DNA of 18,307 nucleotides from Bacillota bacterium (lineage in GTDB: Bacteria; Bacillota_G; SHA-98; UBA4971). The number at the start of each line of letters is the position of its first letter. Position 1 is the stretch's first letter. Positions 8,532-15,988 of the stretch are shown here, piece after piece. The stretch lies in contig JAAZEW010000343.1 of NCBI GenBank assembly GCA_012512055.1, positions 1 to 18,307 on the forward strand, in the 5' to 3' direction. The position numbers and the translations under genes were made by a program. The notes beneath the pieces were generated by a model that saw only the letters and a program-made list of their open reading frames with translations, was not told where the DNA came from and did no database searches.

Positions 8532-9095
8532 TCATCGTCGCCTTACTGCGGGTATTACTTGACGATAATAGGGAAGGCAGGGCCCGGTAGGGTGACATTC
8601 AACCAGATTTCTGACAGCGACGTCAGTCACTCTTATGAGAAACGTCGCTGTGACCATAACATCAAAAACCTGGCATTTAGCTCCGCCCCGTGATGTCGTG
8701 ACAATTGTCGTCTTTTGCTCAGTGTGAATGGCTTCATTTTGAACATGCATTCCCGGACGAACCCCTTCGATGTGGGCAGATGTCATGAATGGGATTTCGA
8801 GGCACGTATGGCGAACCAGTCCGTCACAGGATGCGAATACAATATCCACCTGAAACACGCCTTCTTTTACTACTTTGTTCTCAAATACTGTGTCAGTGGG
8901 GCCGACTATCTCTACCTGCACTGCAATGATTTTCTTTGCAGGCGAGCCGCACACCGGAACCGGGTGTGCCGTTCTGTTTACTGTCTGAACTTCTGACTCT
9001 CCTATCAGTTTCATCACTTTTACCGGTTCACACTGGGTCTTCGGCACGCATCGAAATAGAGGTTTTATGACAACTTGTCGATTTCCTTGATTCAT
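8532..9095 (-). CDS. DUF3794 (SPOCS) domain protein, probable spore coat component
   Basis: 187 residues without signal peptide. The middle (about 50-160) has the DUF3794/SPOCS pattern: a first beta block (AVQVEIVGPTDTVFENKVV), KEGVFQVDIVFA, a conserved EIPFMTSAHIEGVRPGM segment and alternating beta strands such as VFDVMVTATFLIRV. The domain occurs in the clostridial spore morphogenesis protein SipL and in coat proteins, where it mediates protein-protein contacts. ATG 9095 was chosen because AAGGAG (9105-9110) is nine bases upstream; the in-frame TTG at 9119 lies upstream of that site. It is transcribed against the surrounding genes from a well-matched sigma-K-type promoter. Its likely role is as a coat or exosporium structural protein in the mother cell. 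Confidence 0.8.
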   Translation of the reverse strand: MNQGNRQVVIKPLFRCVPKTQCEPVKVMKLIGESEVQTVNRTAHPVPVCGSPAKKIIAVQVEIVGPTDTVFENKVVKEGVFQVDIVFASCDGLVRHTCLEIPFMTSAHIEGVRPGMHVQNEAIHTEQKTTIVTTSRGGAKCQVFDVMVTATFLIRVTDVAVRNLVECHPTGPCLPYYRQVIPAVRRR

Positions 9096-9126
9096 GGAGG
9101 CCAACTCCTTGTACCTCAAGTCGGAT

Positions 9127-9155
9127 TATTCTATGCTTTGATCATTAACTGTGTG
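9127..9155 (-). promoter_or_regulatory. Sigma-K-type promoter of the DUF3794 gene
   Basis: On the minus strand, CACA (9155-9152, fitting the -35 pattern mACm) is followed after exactly 16 bases by CATAGAATA (9135-9127, fitting CATANNNTA). The ribosome binding site starts about 17 bases below the -10. This is the best sporulation promoter in the window. Confidence 0.6.
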
Positions 9156-9246
9156 TCCAAGGATTCCCGTGCTTCATATCATGGACTAGACCGCGCTCGC
9201 AAGAAGTGCAGTCGATTAGGACATATATAGGGAGGTTTGACTCAGA

Positions 9247-9579
9247 ATGCCATCTAACGAGATCATAGCAAGAATCCTCGGCATAGTCGCAGACGAGCAA
9301 GGGTTCCTTGCGTCTATTCTGTCTGCTGAAGCAGATAAGGCCGTTGCGTCTGCTGCCCTTATCACGCCCCTTGTGTTCCCCGAAGACGAGGACCCCAACG
9401 TTATTTTGAACAAAGCTCTAGCTATAGAAGGTGTTGTTATCGGGGTAATCAACGCAGTAGCATGTAAGGAGATTGCAATTGCTGCGAAAGTCGCTGCAGT
9501 GCTTGGAAATACAGTAGGTCCTATTAGTTTGACTGTAGGACCGTGCATCCCAGGCACTACGGTGCTAGGCACCCGCTGA
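9247..9579 (+). CDS. Small helical protein, paralogue of the 7645 N-terminal module
   Basis: 110 residues, hydrophobic and Ala/Ile/Val-rich, with no signal peptide. It consists almost only of the helical module shared with the proteins at 7645 and 11913: EQGFLASILSAEADKAV (about 17-33) and KEIAIAAK (74-81), separated by an acidic loop (FPEDEDP). Two amphipathic helical halves are predicted by eye. It is the first gene of an apparent operon with two glycosyltransferases and a third paralogue. GGAGG at 9231-9235 lies 11 bases before the ATG, slightly far. It is probably a structural protein of the spore surface and may be the acceptor of the adjacent glycosyltransferases; both points are inferred from context. 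I know no named family for it. Confidence 0.65.
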   Translation: MPSNEIIARILGIVADEQGFLASILSAEADKAVASAALITPLVFPEDEDPNVILNKALAIEGVVIGVINAVACKEIAIAAKVAAVLGNTVGPISLTVGPCIPGTTVLGTR

Positions 9580-9587
9580 TACGTAAC

Positions 9588-9613
9588 GGGTTAGGCGAGT
9601 CTTCGCCTAACCC
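9588..9613 (+). promoter_or_regulatory. Perfect hairpin between the 9247 gene and the first glycosyltransferase
   Basis: An 11-bp perfect stem (9588-9598 with 9603-9613) has a four-base loop and starts nine bases after the stop codon. There is no T-run after it (TGTCCAATC). It is therefore more likely an mRNA-stabilising, processing or partial-termination element than a full terminator. Such an element would let the structural gene be expressed more than the enzymes downstream. Confidence 0.6.
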
Positions 9614-9644
9614 TGTCCAATCATTCACGGAGGTGCGAATACCT

Positions 9645-10769
9645 GTGAAGCTTGATAGAAAAGTAGCCATTCTAACAAGTATCTTCGTTACAGAAGACGA
9701 TAGGATAATGTTCAGCGGGGCTGACCGCTATCTGGTGCATCTCTATGGATTTCTGGAGGAGTCAGGGTATGAACCGTGTATATGGCAAGTAGGTTCAGGA
9801 GATCGCTTACTCGACGGGATGAGAATCCAAGGGCTCCCCAAGGGTAGCGCTGAATTTGGCGGGTTGCCTGATCTTAATATTCGGTTTTTTGAGCACACGG
9901 TAAGTTGTGGGAAGGCCATATATTTCGCTTTGCCTCTTGCTTTCCCACGGGTAAAGCCGAAGTCAGTTGTGATCTCTCACGGAATAGGGTGGGATTACCC
10001 TCTTCATCCATGGTCACCTCTGTCAGGGCCGCTGAAAGATGAATGGCTTAGGAGGCTTCGGTACGCTGTAACCGCCTCCGATCTAGTCGTTTCTGTGGAT
10101 ACTAATACCTTGAATTGGTTACGGGCGACGTGGCCCGGGTATGAGCACAAGCAAGTGTATATCCCGAATTTCGTAAATCAAGGAGAGTTCTTTCCCAATG
10201 AAAACCGGCGGGGAACGGAGTCGTTAGTAGTCCTCTATCCCAGGCGATTGACTTGGATTCGAGGGCTGGATGATGTGAAGGTTGTTGCTGAGAGATTGAC
10301 ACGAAGATACGATTCTCTCGAGTTCCATATTGTGGGCCGTGGCGGAACCGATCACTCTGAAGCGGAGTTGCACAGGTGGGCGGAAGAGAATCCTAGATGC
10401 CTGTATTACTGGGTTTCCATGGAGGACATGGGTGACCTCTACCGGAAGGCAGATATTGTGCTCATCCCCACCCGCGGAGCGGAAGGCACATCCTTAGCAT
10501 GCCTTGAAGCCATGGCTTCCGGAAAGCCTGTGATATGCGGGCATGTAGGGGGCCTGACTGACCTCGTGATAGACGGATATAACGGCGTTCTTATCAACGT
10601 GTCCCCTGAGACCCTGGAGGACGCAATTGAATATCTCATTCTTAACCCGGAAACCCGGCAGGCGCTTGGCAGGCGAGCGCTGGAGACATCGGAAGCCTTT
10701 TCGCTGGAGCGGTGGAAGGAAAGATGGCGGAAAGCGTTGAGGGGAGTCTGGGGAGATGATGGAAAGTGA
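9645..10769 (+). CDS. GT4-like glycosyltransferase (probably catalytic member of a pair)
   Basis: 374 residues with a GT-B layout. The N-domain (about 1-175) includes an SHGIGWDYP segment; the C-domain (about 190-360) carries PRRLTWIRG (R201, R206 in the donor phosphate-binding position), EFHIVGRGG, and the EX7E motif E280-E288 in AEGTSLACLEAM, followed by GKPVI and GGLTDLV. These are hallmarks of retaining GT4 enzymes using nucleotide sugars. It is cytoplasmic, with no membrane segment. Start GTG 9645 follows an ACGGAGGTG site by about 11 bases; the longer open frame overlaps the preceding gene and is rejected. It overlaps the next gene by GTGA, implying coupled translation. It probably glycosylates a spore-surface protein or glycan; the substrate is unknown. 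Confidence 0.8.
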   Translation: MKLDRKVAILTSIFVTEDDRIMFSGADRYLVHLYGFLEESGYEPCIWQVGSGDRLLDGMRIQGLPKGSAEFGGLPDLNIRFFEHTVSCGKAIYFALPLAFPRVKPKSVVISHGIGWDYPLHPWSPLSGPLKDEWLRRLRYAVTASDLVVSVDTNTLNWLRATWPGYEHKQVYIPNFVNQGEFFPNENRRGTESLVVLYPRRLTWIRGLDDVKVVAERLTRRYDSLEFHIVGRGGTDHSEAELHRWAEENPRCLYYWVSMEDMGDLYRKADIVLIPTRGAEGTSLACLEAMASGKPVICGHVGGLTDLVIDGYNGVLINVSPETLEDAIEYLILNPETRQALGRRALETSEAFSLERWKERWRKALRGVWGDDGK

Positions 10770-11911
10770 AGAAAGATTCTTCTCGCATCGCTATTCTGAC
10801 TGACTACATGTTGCATCCCACTGATGACAATTTCTTGGCTGTCGAAGAAAACCTCGGCCTCCTGAATCTCATCAGGTTCATCCGAGGCGAACTCTCATGG
10901 AATGTAGACGTGTTCCAAGCGTCGCCCATTGCCAAGCGTGTGTTCGATGGGGTAAATGTCTTCGGTATTGACGCAAAGCCTGACCATGTATCCATGTTTC
11001 CCGGGCTGAACTCGGTATTTGCCCAAAGAAGCCTCGATTATGACCTTAGGATCTACTTCCATTGGCACGTTGCTGCTCCGAAGGTATGCCATAGATCCAT
11101 AGTCGTATCCCACGGTATCTTCTGGGATGCTCCTTCAACACGGTTTAACCGGCTTCATTCCCTTGACAAGCATGAGTGGGAGAAAAGGCTGCTATACGGG
11201 CTAACTGCGCCGGAAGCTTTTGTCGCGGAAGATCGCAACACAATCAACGTGATCAAGGCAATGTGGCCCGGGTATGAACATAGGCTAGTCTATATTCCGC
11301 CGGGAATTGACCTTTTGGCGTTCTCCGGGTCGGAATCCAAGGGTGAATCCGGGATAGTGCGGATTGTCTGCCCGCAAGACTTTGCAATGGAGCAAGGGAT
11401 CAATGAGATTCTTAGTGTCGCAGGTATGGTTTGGGAACAACGCACCAATGCAGAGTTCCATATTGTGGGTTACATGAGAGACGCGAAAGACGCCTCTGTC
11501 ATGGCTGACCACATCTCTCTGTTGCCTAACTGCAAGTTCTACTCAGTTCATTGGGACAGCATGGCTGATCTGTATCCTAAGCTCGACTTTGCGCTGATGC
11601 CGTTTCGGGCTACCGAAGGAGCGTCGCTGTACTGCCTGCAAGCTATGGCCTGTGGACTTCCTGTAATTGCCGGGTTTGCGGGGGGACTTGCGGAGTTCGT
11701 TGTCCACGGGTGGAACGGTTACCTGGTAAGCCCTGAAGCGGGGAATCTGATCCGAGCTGTGCATGAGCTTTCGAGCGACAGAAGCTTACGCCTCAGAATG
11801 GGTGAAAATGCACGGAGATTGGCCGAAGGTTACCCTGAGTCTTCATGGAAGCAAAGGTGGAAAAACCTCCTTTATAGAGTATTAGCGATGGATCAGGAAG
11901 GAGGTGACTGA
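10766..11911 (+). CDS. GT4-like glycosyltransferase paralogue, possibly inactive
   Basis: 381 residues, a tandem paralogue of the preceding gene: shared SHGI.WD.P, the D/RNT.N segment, WPGYEH..VYIP, EFHIVG and the C-terminal KQRWKNLL-like end. Its active site differs. The second Glu of the EX7E motif is Gln (E284, Q292 in TEGASLYCLQAM). In addition, the Arg pair expected near the nucleotide-sugar phosphates is replaced: PRRLTWIRG of the neighbour aligns with PQDFAMEQG here. It may therefore be a non-catalytic partner or regulator, as seen in some glycosyltransferase pairs. The GTG start overlaps the upstream TGA by four bases (GTGA). Family assignment is firm; loss of activity is inference. 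Confidence 0.75.
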   Translation: MKKDSSRIAILTDYMLHPTDDNFLAVEENLGLLNLIRFIRGELSWNVDVFQASPIAKRVFDGVNVFGIDAKPDHVSMFPGLNSVFAQRSLDYDLRIYFHWHVAAPKVCHRSIVVSHGIFWDAPSTRFNRLHSLDKHEWEKRLLYGLTAPEAFVAEDRNTINVIKAMWPGYEHRLVYIPPGIDLLAFSGSESKGESGIVRIVCPQDFAMEQGINEILSVAGMVWEQRTNAEFHIVGYMRDAKDASVMADHISLLPNCKFYSVHWDSMADLYPKLDFALMPFRATEGASLYCLQAMACGLPVIAGFAGGLAEFVVHGWNGYLVSPEAGNLIRAVHELSSDRSLRLRMGENARRLAEGYPESSWKQRWKNLLYRVLAMDQEGGD

Positions 11912-11912
11912 A

Positions 11913-12296
11913 GTGACAAAATGCCTTCCATGCCCGCCGGATCCTTGTGACAGGATCGTTCAGGCAATTGCAATGGAACAGGAGCAGCTCGCGCGTATTT
12001 TGACATCGCTGGCAGACAAGGCTGAGAAAGCCGCGAACTGGCTTCCTGATACTGCACCGGATGAGCCCTTTAACGCAATAGTTGATAAGGTGAGGGCTTT
12101 AGAAAGCGTCATGGCACAGGAGATAAGCGCACTGGCCTTGAAGGAAAAAGCGATGCAAGGGCTTCTGAGGCAATGTGTCGGGGATCAGAATGCGGTTCCT
12201 GATCCATGTCCGTGTCCCTGTAGGCTGTTCCACGTCTGCAAAATCACAAACCGGTGTCCGCTGTTATGCCATGTGGACTTAGATTTGGATTGCTAA
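11913..12296 (+). CDS. Small Cys-rich helical protein, third member of the paralogous family
   Basis: 127 residues. The centre (about 14-85) repeats the helical module of the 7645 and 9247 proteins (EQEQLARILTSLADKAEKAA and ALALKEKAM). It is flanked by Cys/Pro-rich ends: CLPCPPDPC at the N-terminus and PDPCPCPCRLFHVCK onward at the C-terminus, 11 Cys in total. Such Cys-rich tails fit disulfide or metal cross-linking in a coat layer. GTG 11913 begins one base after the preceding stop codon and has AAGGAGG eight bases upstream, inside the end of the glycosyltransferase gene; a further GTG at 11904 overlaps that site and is less likely. It is the last gene of the 9247-12296 operon. The function is inferred only from composition and context. 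Confidence 0.65.
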   Translation: MTKCLPCPPDPCDRIVQAIAMEQEQLARILTSLADKAEKAANWLPDTAPDEPFNAIVDKVRALESVMAQEISALALKEKAMQGLLRQCVGDQNAVPDPCPCPCRLFHVCKITNRCPLLCHVDLDLDC

Positions 12297-12327
12297 GATC
12301 CATGCGATTGGCGGTTCCGATTGTTGG

Positions 12328-12358
12328 AAAAAGGCGCCTAGCATCTCGAGAGGCGCCT
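12328..12358 (-). terminator. Terminator of the CWB2-repeat gene
   Basis: The self-complementary octamer AGGCGCCT occurs at 12332-12339 and 12351-12358, forming a stem with an 11-base loop. On the minus strand it is followed by TTTT (12331-12328). It lies between convergent genes. The plus-strand side lacks a T-run, so any effect on the plus operon is less certain. Confidence 0.6.
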
Positions 12359-12407
12359 AATGTCTTGAAAAAACGGCGCACATGTAACGCAGTTCTTAGT
12401 GAATGCT

Positions 12408-13517
12408 TTATTCCAGGGTCGTGTGAGGCATGTCAGGCACGATGTCCGACGCAACCCGCATGAGATTCTCATGAGGCTCGACTGTGTGAGCCACCTGGCG
12501 CCGGGATTCCTGATCTATGGACATGAGGTCTTCTATATCCAGTTGAACTTTGGCAGATACTGCTTGAAAATCACCTATGATAAACGCGTGCATGTATTGA
12601 GGATCAGGCTCTGTCGGGGCCGGCTTTATCTCTAAGAGGTAATCCTGTGTTACCCGGGGGACTTCATCCTTTGTCACGAATAGGACAGGTGTGTGTTTCC
12701 CGCTGTGCGCGAGCATGGATCCGAATATGCAATCCTGCCATCTTCCGGGATTTACGAACGTAAAGGCATGGCCATGTTTTGTGACTTTCCCAAACCCAAA
12801 CCTGCCGTCCGCAGACTTATACTTGGCAAACCTTGCCGCAAGTTCAAAGAGATCCTCACCGGAGATCCTGCTTACAGTGCCGTCGGCAAGTCCTCGTACA
12901 GTCTTCTCTGTTTCATCGGAAATCACATCCCGCGTTCCGAGGATAAAGACATTGGTCCGTTCATGGGCTGCCTTGATTACGGCTGCCGTCTCCTGAGGCA
13001 GCGTATCCTTTAGAGTGAAGATTATGGGAATTCCGCGGCGTACCGCCATTGCGCCGGCTACTAATCCTGATATCGGATCTTGTCCCGATACTAACATCAT
13101 GTCACTGGGATGTCCCAGGAATCTTGCCACTTCAGCAGCGGTGTGGTAAGCATTGATACCCGATATCCTTGTGGCTCGGAGTCCCAATGACACCAGTTGG
13201 TCTTCTACTTGCTGACTGAGAGGTCCTACCAGGATTGCTTGGGTGACACTGTCTGTGTGCGCTGACGCCAACCTTCGGATTTCATCGAAAAGGACAGAGT
13301 CCATGCCTGCCTGGGCCACCAGTATGACCGGGCCGTCAAACGGATGACGAGTAAGGGCTAGAGCAGCGAGCGCATCCAGGGGATTGTTGACATCAGCCAG
13401 GATTATTCCTCGTGAACCTCGTCCGAAGACGAACTGCGAGACTGCGACATTGACCTCCAAAGGTGTCCTTCCCGGTATTCTGGTGGTGTTGGGAGAGTCC
13501 AGCGTGAGAATCATCAC
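12408..13517 (-). CDS. CWB2 (cell wall-binding repeat 2) protein without signal peptide
   Basis: 369 residues that read as three tandem CWB2-like repeats, starting near RIPGRTPLEVNVAVSQF, RISGINAYHTAAEVARF and RISGEDLFELAARFAKY. Each is followed by an alpha/beta segment such as GIILADVNNPLDALAA, MMLVSGQDPISGLVAG or VFILGTRDVIS. CWB2 triplets anchor clostridial surface proteins to wall polymers, but those are secreted; here the N-terminus (ILTLDSPNTTRIPG) has no signal peptide or membrane segment. A product loaded onto the spore from the mother-cell cytoplasm would explain this. AAGGAG lies eight bases before GTG 13517; ATG 13514 is an equally possible start. The last ~50 residues beyond the third repeat are unlike CWB2. 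It ends convergent with the glycosyltransferase operon. Confidence 0.75.
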   Translation of the reverse strand: MMILTLDSPNTTRIPGRTPLEVNVAVSQFVFGRGSRGIILADVNNPLDALAALALTRHPFDGPVILVAQAGMDSVLFDEIRRLASAHTDSVTQAILVGPLSQQVEDQLVSLGLRATRISGINAYHTAAEVARFLGHPSDMMLVSGQDPISGLVAGAMAVRRGIPIIFTLKDTLPQETAAVIKAAHERTNVFILGTRDVISDETEKTVRGLADGTVSRISGEDLFELAARFAKYKSADGRFGFGKVTKHGHAFTFVNPGRWQDCIFGSMLAHSGKHTPVLFVTKDEVPRVTQDYLLEIKPAPTEPDPQYMHAFIIGDFQAVSAKVQLDIEDLMSIDQESRRQVAHTVEPHENLMRVASDIVPDMPHTTLE

Positions 13518-13611
13518 TTGCACAACTCCTTAGAGCAGAGGATGGATTTGCAGAATGTGAGAACCCTAGGTACGCTATCTCTCGTATTCCCGGCAATAGC
13601 ATGATTTATGC

Positions 13612-13640
13612 AAAAGGGGTTCGCATATTCGCGAACCCCT
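13612..13640 (-). terminator. Intrinsic terminator of the EF-G-2 gene
   Basis: A perfect 10-bp stem AGGGGTTCGC/GCGAACCCCT (13615-13624 with 13631-13640) has a six-base loop. On the minus strand it is followed by TTTT. It is located 39 bases after the fusA-like stop. Confidence 0.8.
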
Positions 13641-13678
13641 GCCACTTCCCATATGTTGACGTGTCTCTCGAGAAAAGC

Positions 13679-15760
13679 TTATTGCTCTTGCTCTTGTTTC
13701 AGTTTCTCGATTACCTGCTGGCTGATGGCTGCAGGGACTTCTTCATAGTGGGAGAATTCCATTGTGAATGAACCACGCCCGGCAGTAATCGAGCGGAGGT
13801 CTATGGCGTACCTAAACATTTCTGCCATAGGCGCTTGGGCCTTAATAACCTGGTTGCCGTCATGGGGTTCCATTCCCATGATTCTTCCTCTCCGCTTGTT
13901 CAGGTCGCCCATTACGTCACCCATTTGGTACTCAGGCACTGTGACTTCTACGTTCATAATAGGCTCGAGCAAAATAGGAGATGCCTCCATGACGCCTTTC
14001 TTAAGAGCCATAGATGAAGCTATCTTAAACGCCATTTCAGAGGAGTCTACAGGGTGGTATGAACCGTCATAGAGACTGACTCTCAGGTCAACTAACGGAT
14101 AGCCTGCCAGCACACCTTCAACAAGCGTTTCTCTTACGCCTTTCTCAACTGCAGGTATATACTGTCTTGGGACAGCGCCTCCGAATATCTTGTCTTCAAA
14201 CTCGAAATCGCTTCCCGGAGGCAGAGGTGAGATTTCAAGGAACACGTGACCGTACTGACCGCGCCCGCCGGTCTGTTTCTTATGCTTGCCCTCGACTTTG
14301 GCAGTCCCCCTCACCGTCTCACGATAAGGTATCCTGGGTGTCTCAAGGATTACTTCAGCCCCGAACTTCCGCTTTAGTTTGTCTGCAGTGACTTCCAGGT
14401 GGACTTCGCCCATGCCCTCTACAATAGTCTCAGCAGTCTCTGCGTCGCGACGCACTGAGATTGTCGGGTCTTCTTCGGTAAGGCGGGCGAGACCCGTACC
14501 GATCTTATCTTCGTCACCTTTTGCCTTCGGCTTCATTGCCATTGCAAGCGTGGGCTTGGGGAAATCTATACCTGGCAATACAACGGGATTAGCCTTGTCA
14601 CAGAGTGTGTGGCCTGAGGCGGTTACTCCGAGTTTTGCCACTGCACCAATATCTCCCGCGCATATCTGGCCTACGGGCTCCTGTTGCTTTCCTCTCATGA
14701 AAAAGAGCTGTCCGATTCTTTCCGTGGCATCTTCATTGCTGTTATAGACTTGCGCATCTGAACGAATGGTGCCGGAGAACACTCGAAATAGGCTTATCTT
14801 GCCGACGAACGGGTCAGCAGTGGTCTTGAAAACAAGGGCGGAAAGGGGCGCATCGTCCTTGGTTAGCAGTTCTCTTGTCTCATCAGCCCCGGGCACCTTG
14901 CCTTCAATCTTGCTGTGATCCGCAGGTGAGGGAAGATACGACACTATGGAATGGAGCATGGGTTGAATACCGATGTTCTTCAGAGCCGAAACACATACTA
15001 TAGGATATGTTTTGCCTGCTACTACTCCTTGCCGTAAGCCTCGTCTGATCTCTTCCTCTGTCAGTTGCTCGCCTTCGAGGTACTTCTCAATCAACTCATC
15101 ATCGTTTTCTACAGCTACTTCAACAAGCTCGTTGTGATATTTCTCAGCGGCTTCTTTTAGGTTCTCAGGGATATCTTGTTCTTCAAACTTGCCGCCCGGG
15201 CCGCTGTAGACAATAGCTTTCATCGAGATAAGATCTACAATGCCCCGGAAAGAATCCTGAGAGCCTATGGGAATCTGGATTACAGTGCATTTGGTCCCGA
15301 ATGCGTTACGCAGAGTATCTACAGTCTTATAGAAGTCAGCGTTCTCTCTGTCGACTTTGGTCACTGCAATCATCCTGGGAAGGGATCTCTCATCTGCAAA
15401 CTGCCAGACGTTTTCAGTTCCTACTTCCACGCCTGCAGTGGCGCAGACTGCCACAACGGCAGACTCCACGACACGAAGCCCGCTCTTGACCTCCCCGATG
15501 AAATCAGCATATCCAGGTGTGTCCACCAGGTTGATTTTGGCGTTTTCCCATTCGCATTGTGCCACTGCAGTCGATATGGTAATCTTACGCTTAATCTCGT
15601 CAGGATCGTAGTCAAGCGTGCTGGTGCCTTCATCGACCCTACCGAGTCTTTCAATGGCGTTAGTATCGAACAGCATTGCGTCGCCGAGGCTGGTTTTTCC
15701 GGCTCCGCTGTGGGCAATTAGGGCAACATTCCGGATATCTTCAGTCCGGTACCTTCTCAA
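13679..15760 (-). CDS. Elongation factor G-like GTPase (EF-G-2 family)
   Basis: 693 residues with the five-domain EF-G layout. The G-domain motifs are those of the EF-G-2 subfamily and not of canonical FusA: P-loop HSGAGKTS instead of HIDAGKTT, switch II DTPGYADF instead of DTPGHVDF (the catalytic His is Tyr), and TKVD instead of NKMD. Thermus EF-G-2 shows the same pattern (GYGDF, TKLD). Domain II (KTTADPFVGKISLFRVFSG), domain IV (GGRGQYGHVFLEI, a conserved EF-G segment) and the C-terminal domain V (ILLEPIMNVEVTVPE) are all visible. The start is TTG with a strong AAGGAGG eight bases upstream. It is a single gene with its own sigma-A promoter and terminator. The cellular role of EF-G-2 is not settled; it should not be taken as the main translocase. 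Confidence 0.9.
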   Translation of the reverse strand: MRRYRTEDIRNVALIAHSGAGKTSLGDAMLFDTNAIERLGRVDEGTSTLDYDPDEIKRKITISTAVAQCEWENAKINLVDTPGYADFIGEVKSGLRVVESAVVAVCATAGVEVGTENVWQFADERSLPRMIAVTKVDRENADFYKTVDTLRNAFGTKCTVIQIPIGSQDSFRGIVDLISMKAIVYSGPGGKFEEQDIPENLKEAAEKYHNELVEVAVENDDELIEKYLEGEQLTEEEIRRGLRQGVVAGKTYPIVCVSALKNIGIQPMLHSIVSYLPSPADHSKIEGKVPGADETRELLTKDDAPLSALVFKTTADPFVGKISLFRVFSGTIRSDAQVYNSNEDATERIGQLFFMRGKQQEPVGQICAGDIGAVAKLGVTASGHTLCDKANPVVLPGIDFPKPTLAMAMKPKAKGDEDKIGTGLARLTEEDPTISVRRDAETAETIVEGMGEVHLEVTADKLKRKFGAEVILETPRIPYRETVRGTAKVEGKHKKQTGGRGQYGHVFLEISPLPPGSDFEFEDKIFGGAVPRQYIPAVEKGVRETLVEGVLAGYPLVDLRVSLYDGSYHPVDSSEMAFKIASSMALKKGVMEASPILLEPIMNVEVTVPEYQMGDVMGDLNKRRGRIMGMEPHDGNQVIKAQAPMAEMFRYAIDLRSITAGRGSFTMEFSHYEEVPAAISQQVIEKLKQEQEQ

Positions 15761-15808
15761 AAGAATCTCCTCCTTGAAATCCTCTTACGGCGCTTGTATA
15801 CCTTCACC

Positions 15809-15837
15809 ATTCTACACTTGCTCCATAGCAATTTCAA
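15809..15837 (-). promoter_or_regulatory. Sigma-A promoter of the EF-G-2 gene
   Basis: On the minus strand TTGAAA (15837-15832) is separated by 17 bases from TAGAAT (15814-15809). The start codon lies about 50 bases below the -10. Both hexamers are at the ideal spacing. Confidence 0.7.
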
Positions 15838-15845
15838 GGATTCCT

Positions 15846-15940
15846 TCGCGTCTTCGCGTCCTCGCTTCTGTGTCGCTCTGTACTTCCGTCGCTTCTGGTG
15901 TCGCTTCTGTGTTGAGCGACTGTGCTTCGCTTCTGCGCCC
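15846..15940. repeat. Degenerate short direct repeats upstream of the EF-G-2 promoter
   Basis: The nonamer TCGCTTCTG occurs four times exactly (starting at 15862, 15889, 15901 and 15927). Related pieces surround it (TTCGCG twice at 15845-15858, TCGCTCTG at 15873, GCGACTGTG at 15916). Spacing is irregular (27, 12, 26 bases). It sits between the EF-G-2 promoter and the YqhV-like stop, and no protein can be supported here. It could be a decayed tandem repeat or a cluster of protein-binding sites. Confidence 0.5.
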
Positions 15941-15988
15941 CTGGGGCCTTTATGGGCCTGTTTCGTCCATCTGTGATGGTACAGCTCT

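Noticed and set aside
8715..8996. 93-residue plus-strand frame opposite the DUF3794 gene
   Set aside because: It is antisense to a well-supported gene with promoter and ribosome binding site, and the peptide has no domain-like features.
9175..9183. Sigma-K -10 before the 9247 operon (CATATCATG)
   Set aside because: One mismatch in the -10 and no AC-containing -35 at 16-17 bases, so I did not list it as a promoter.
15176..15721. 181-residue plus-strand frame opposite the EF-G-2 gene
   Set aside because: It is antisense to conserved GTPase domain codons; an open frame here is a by-product of codon bias.
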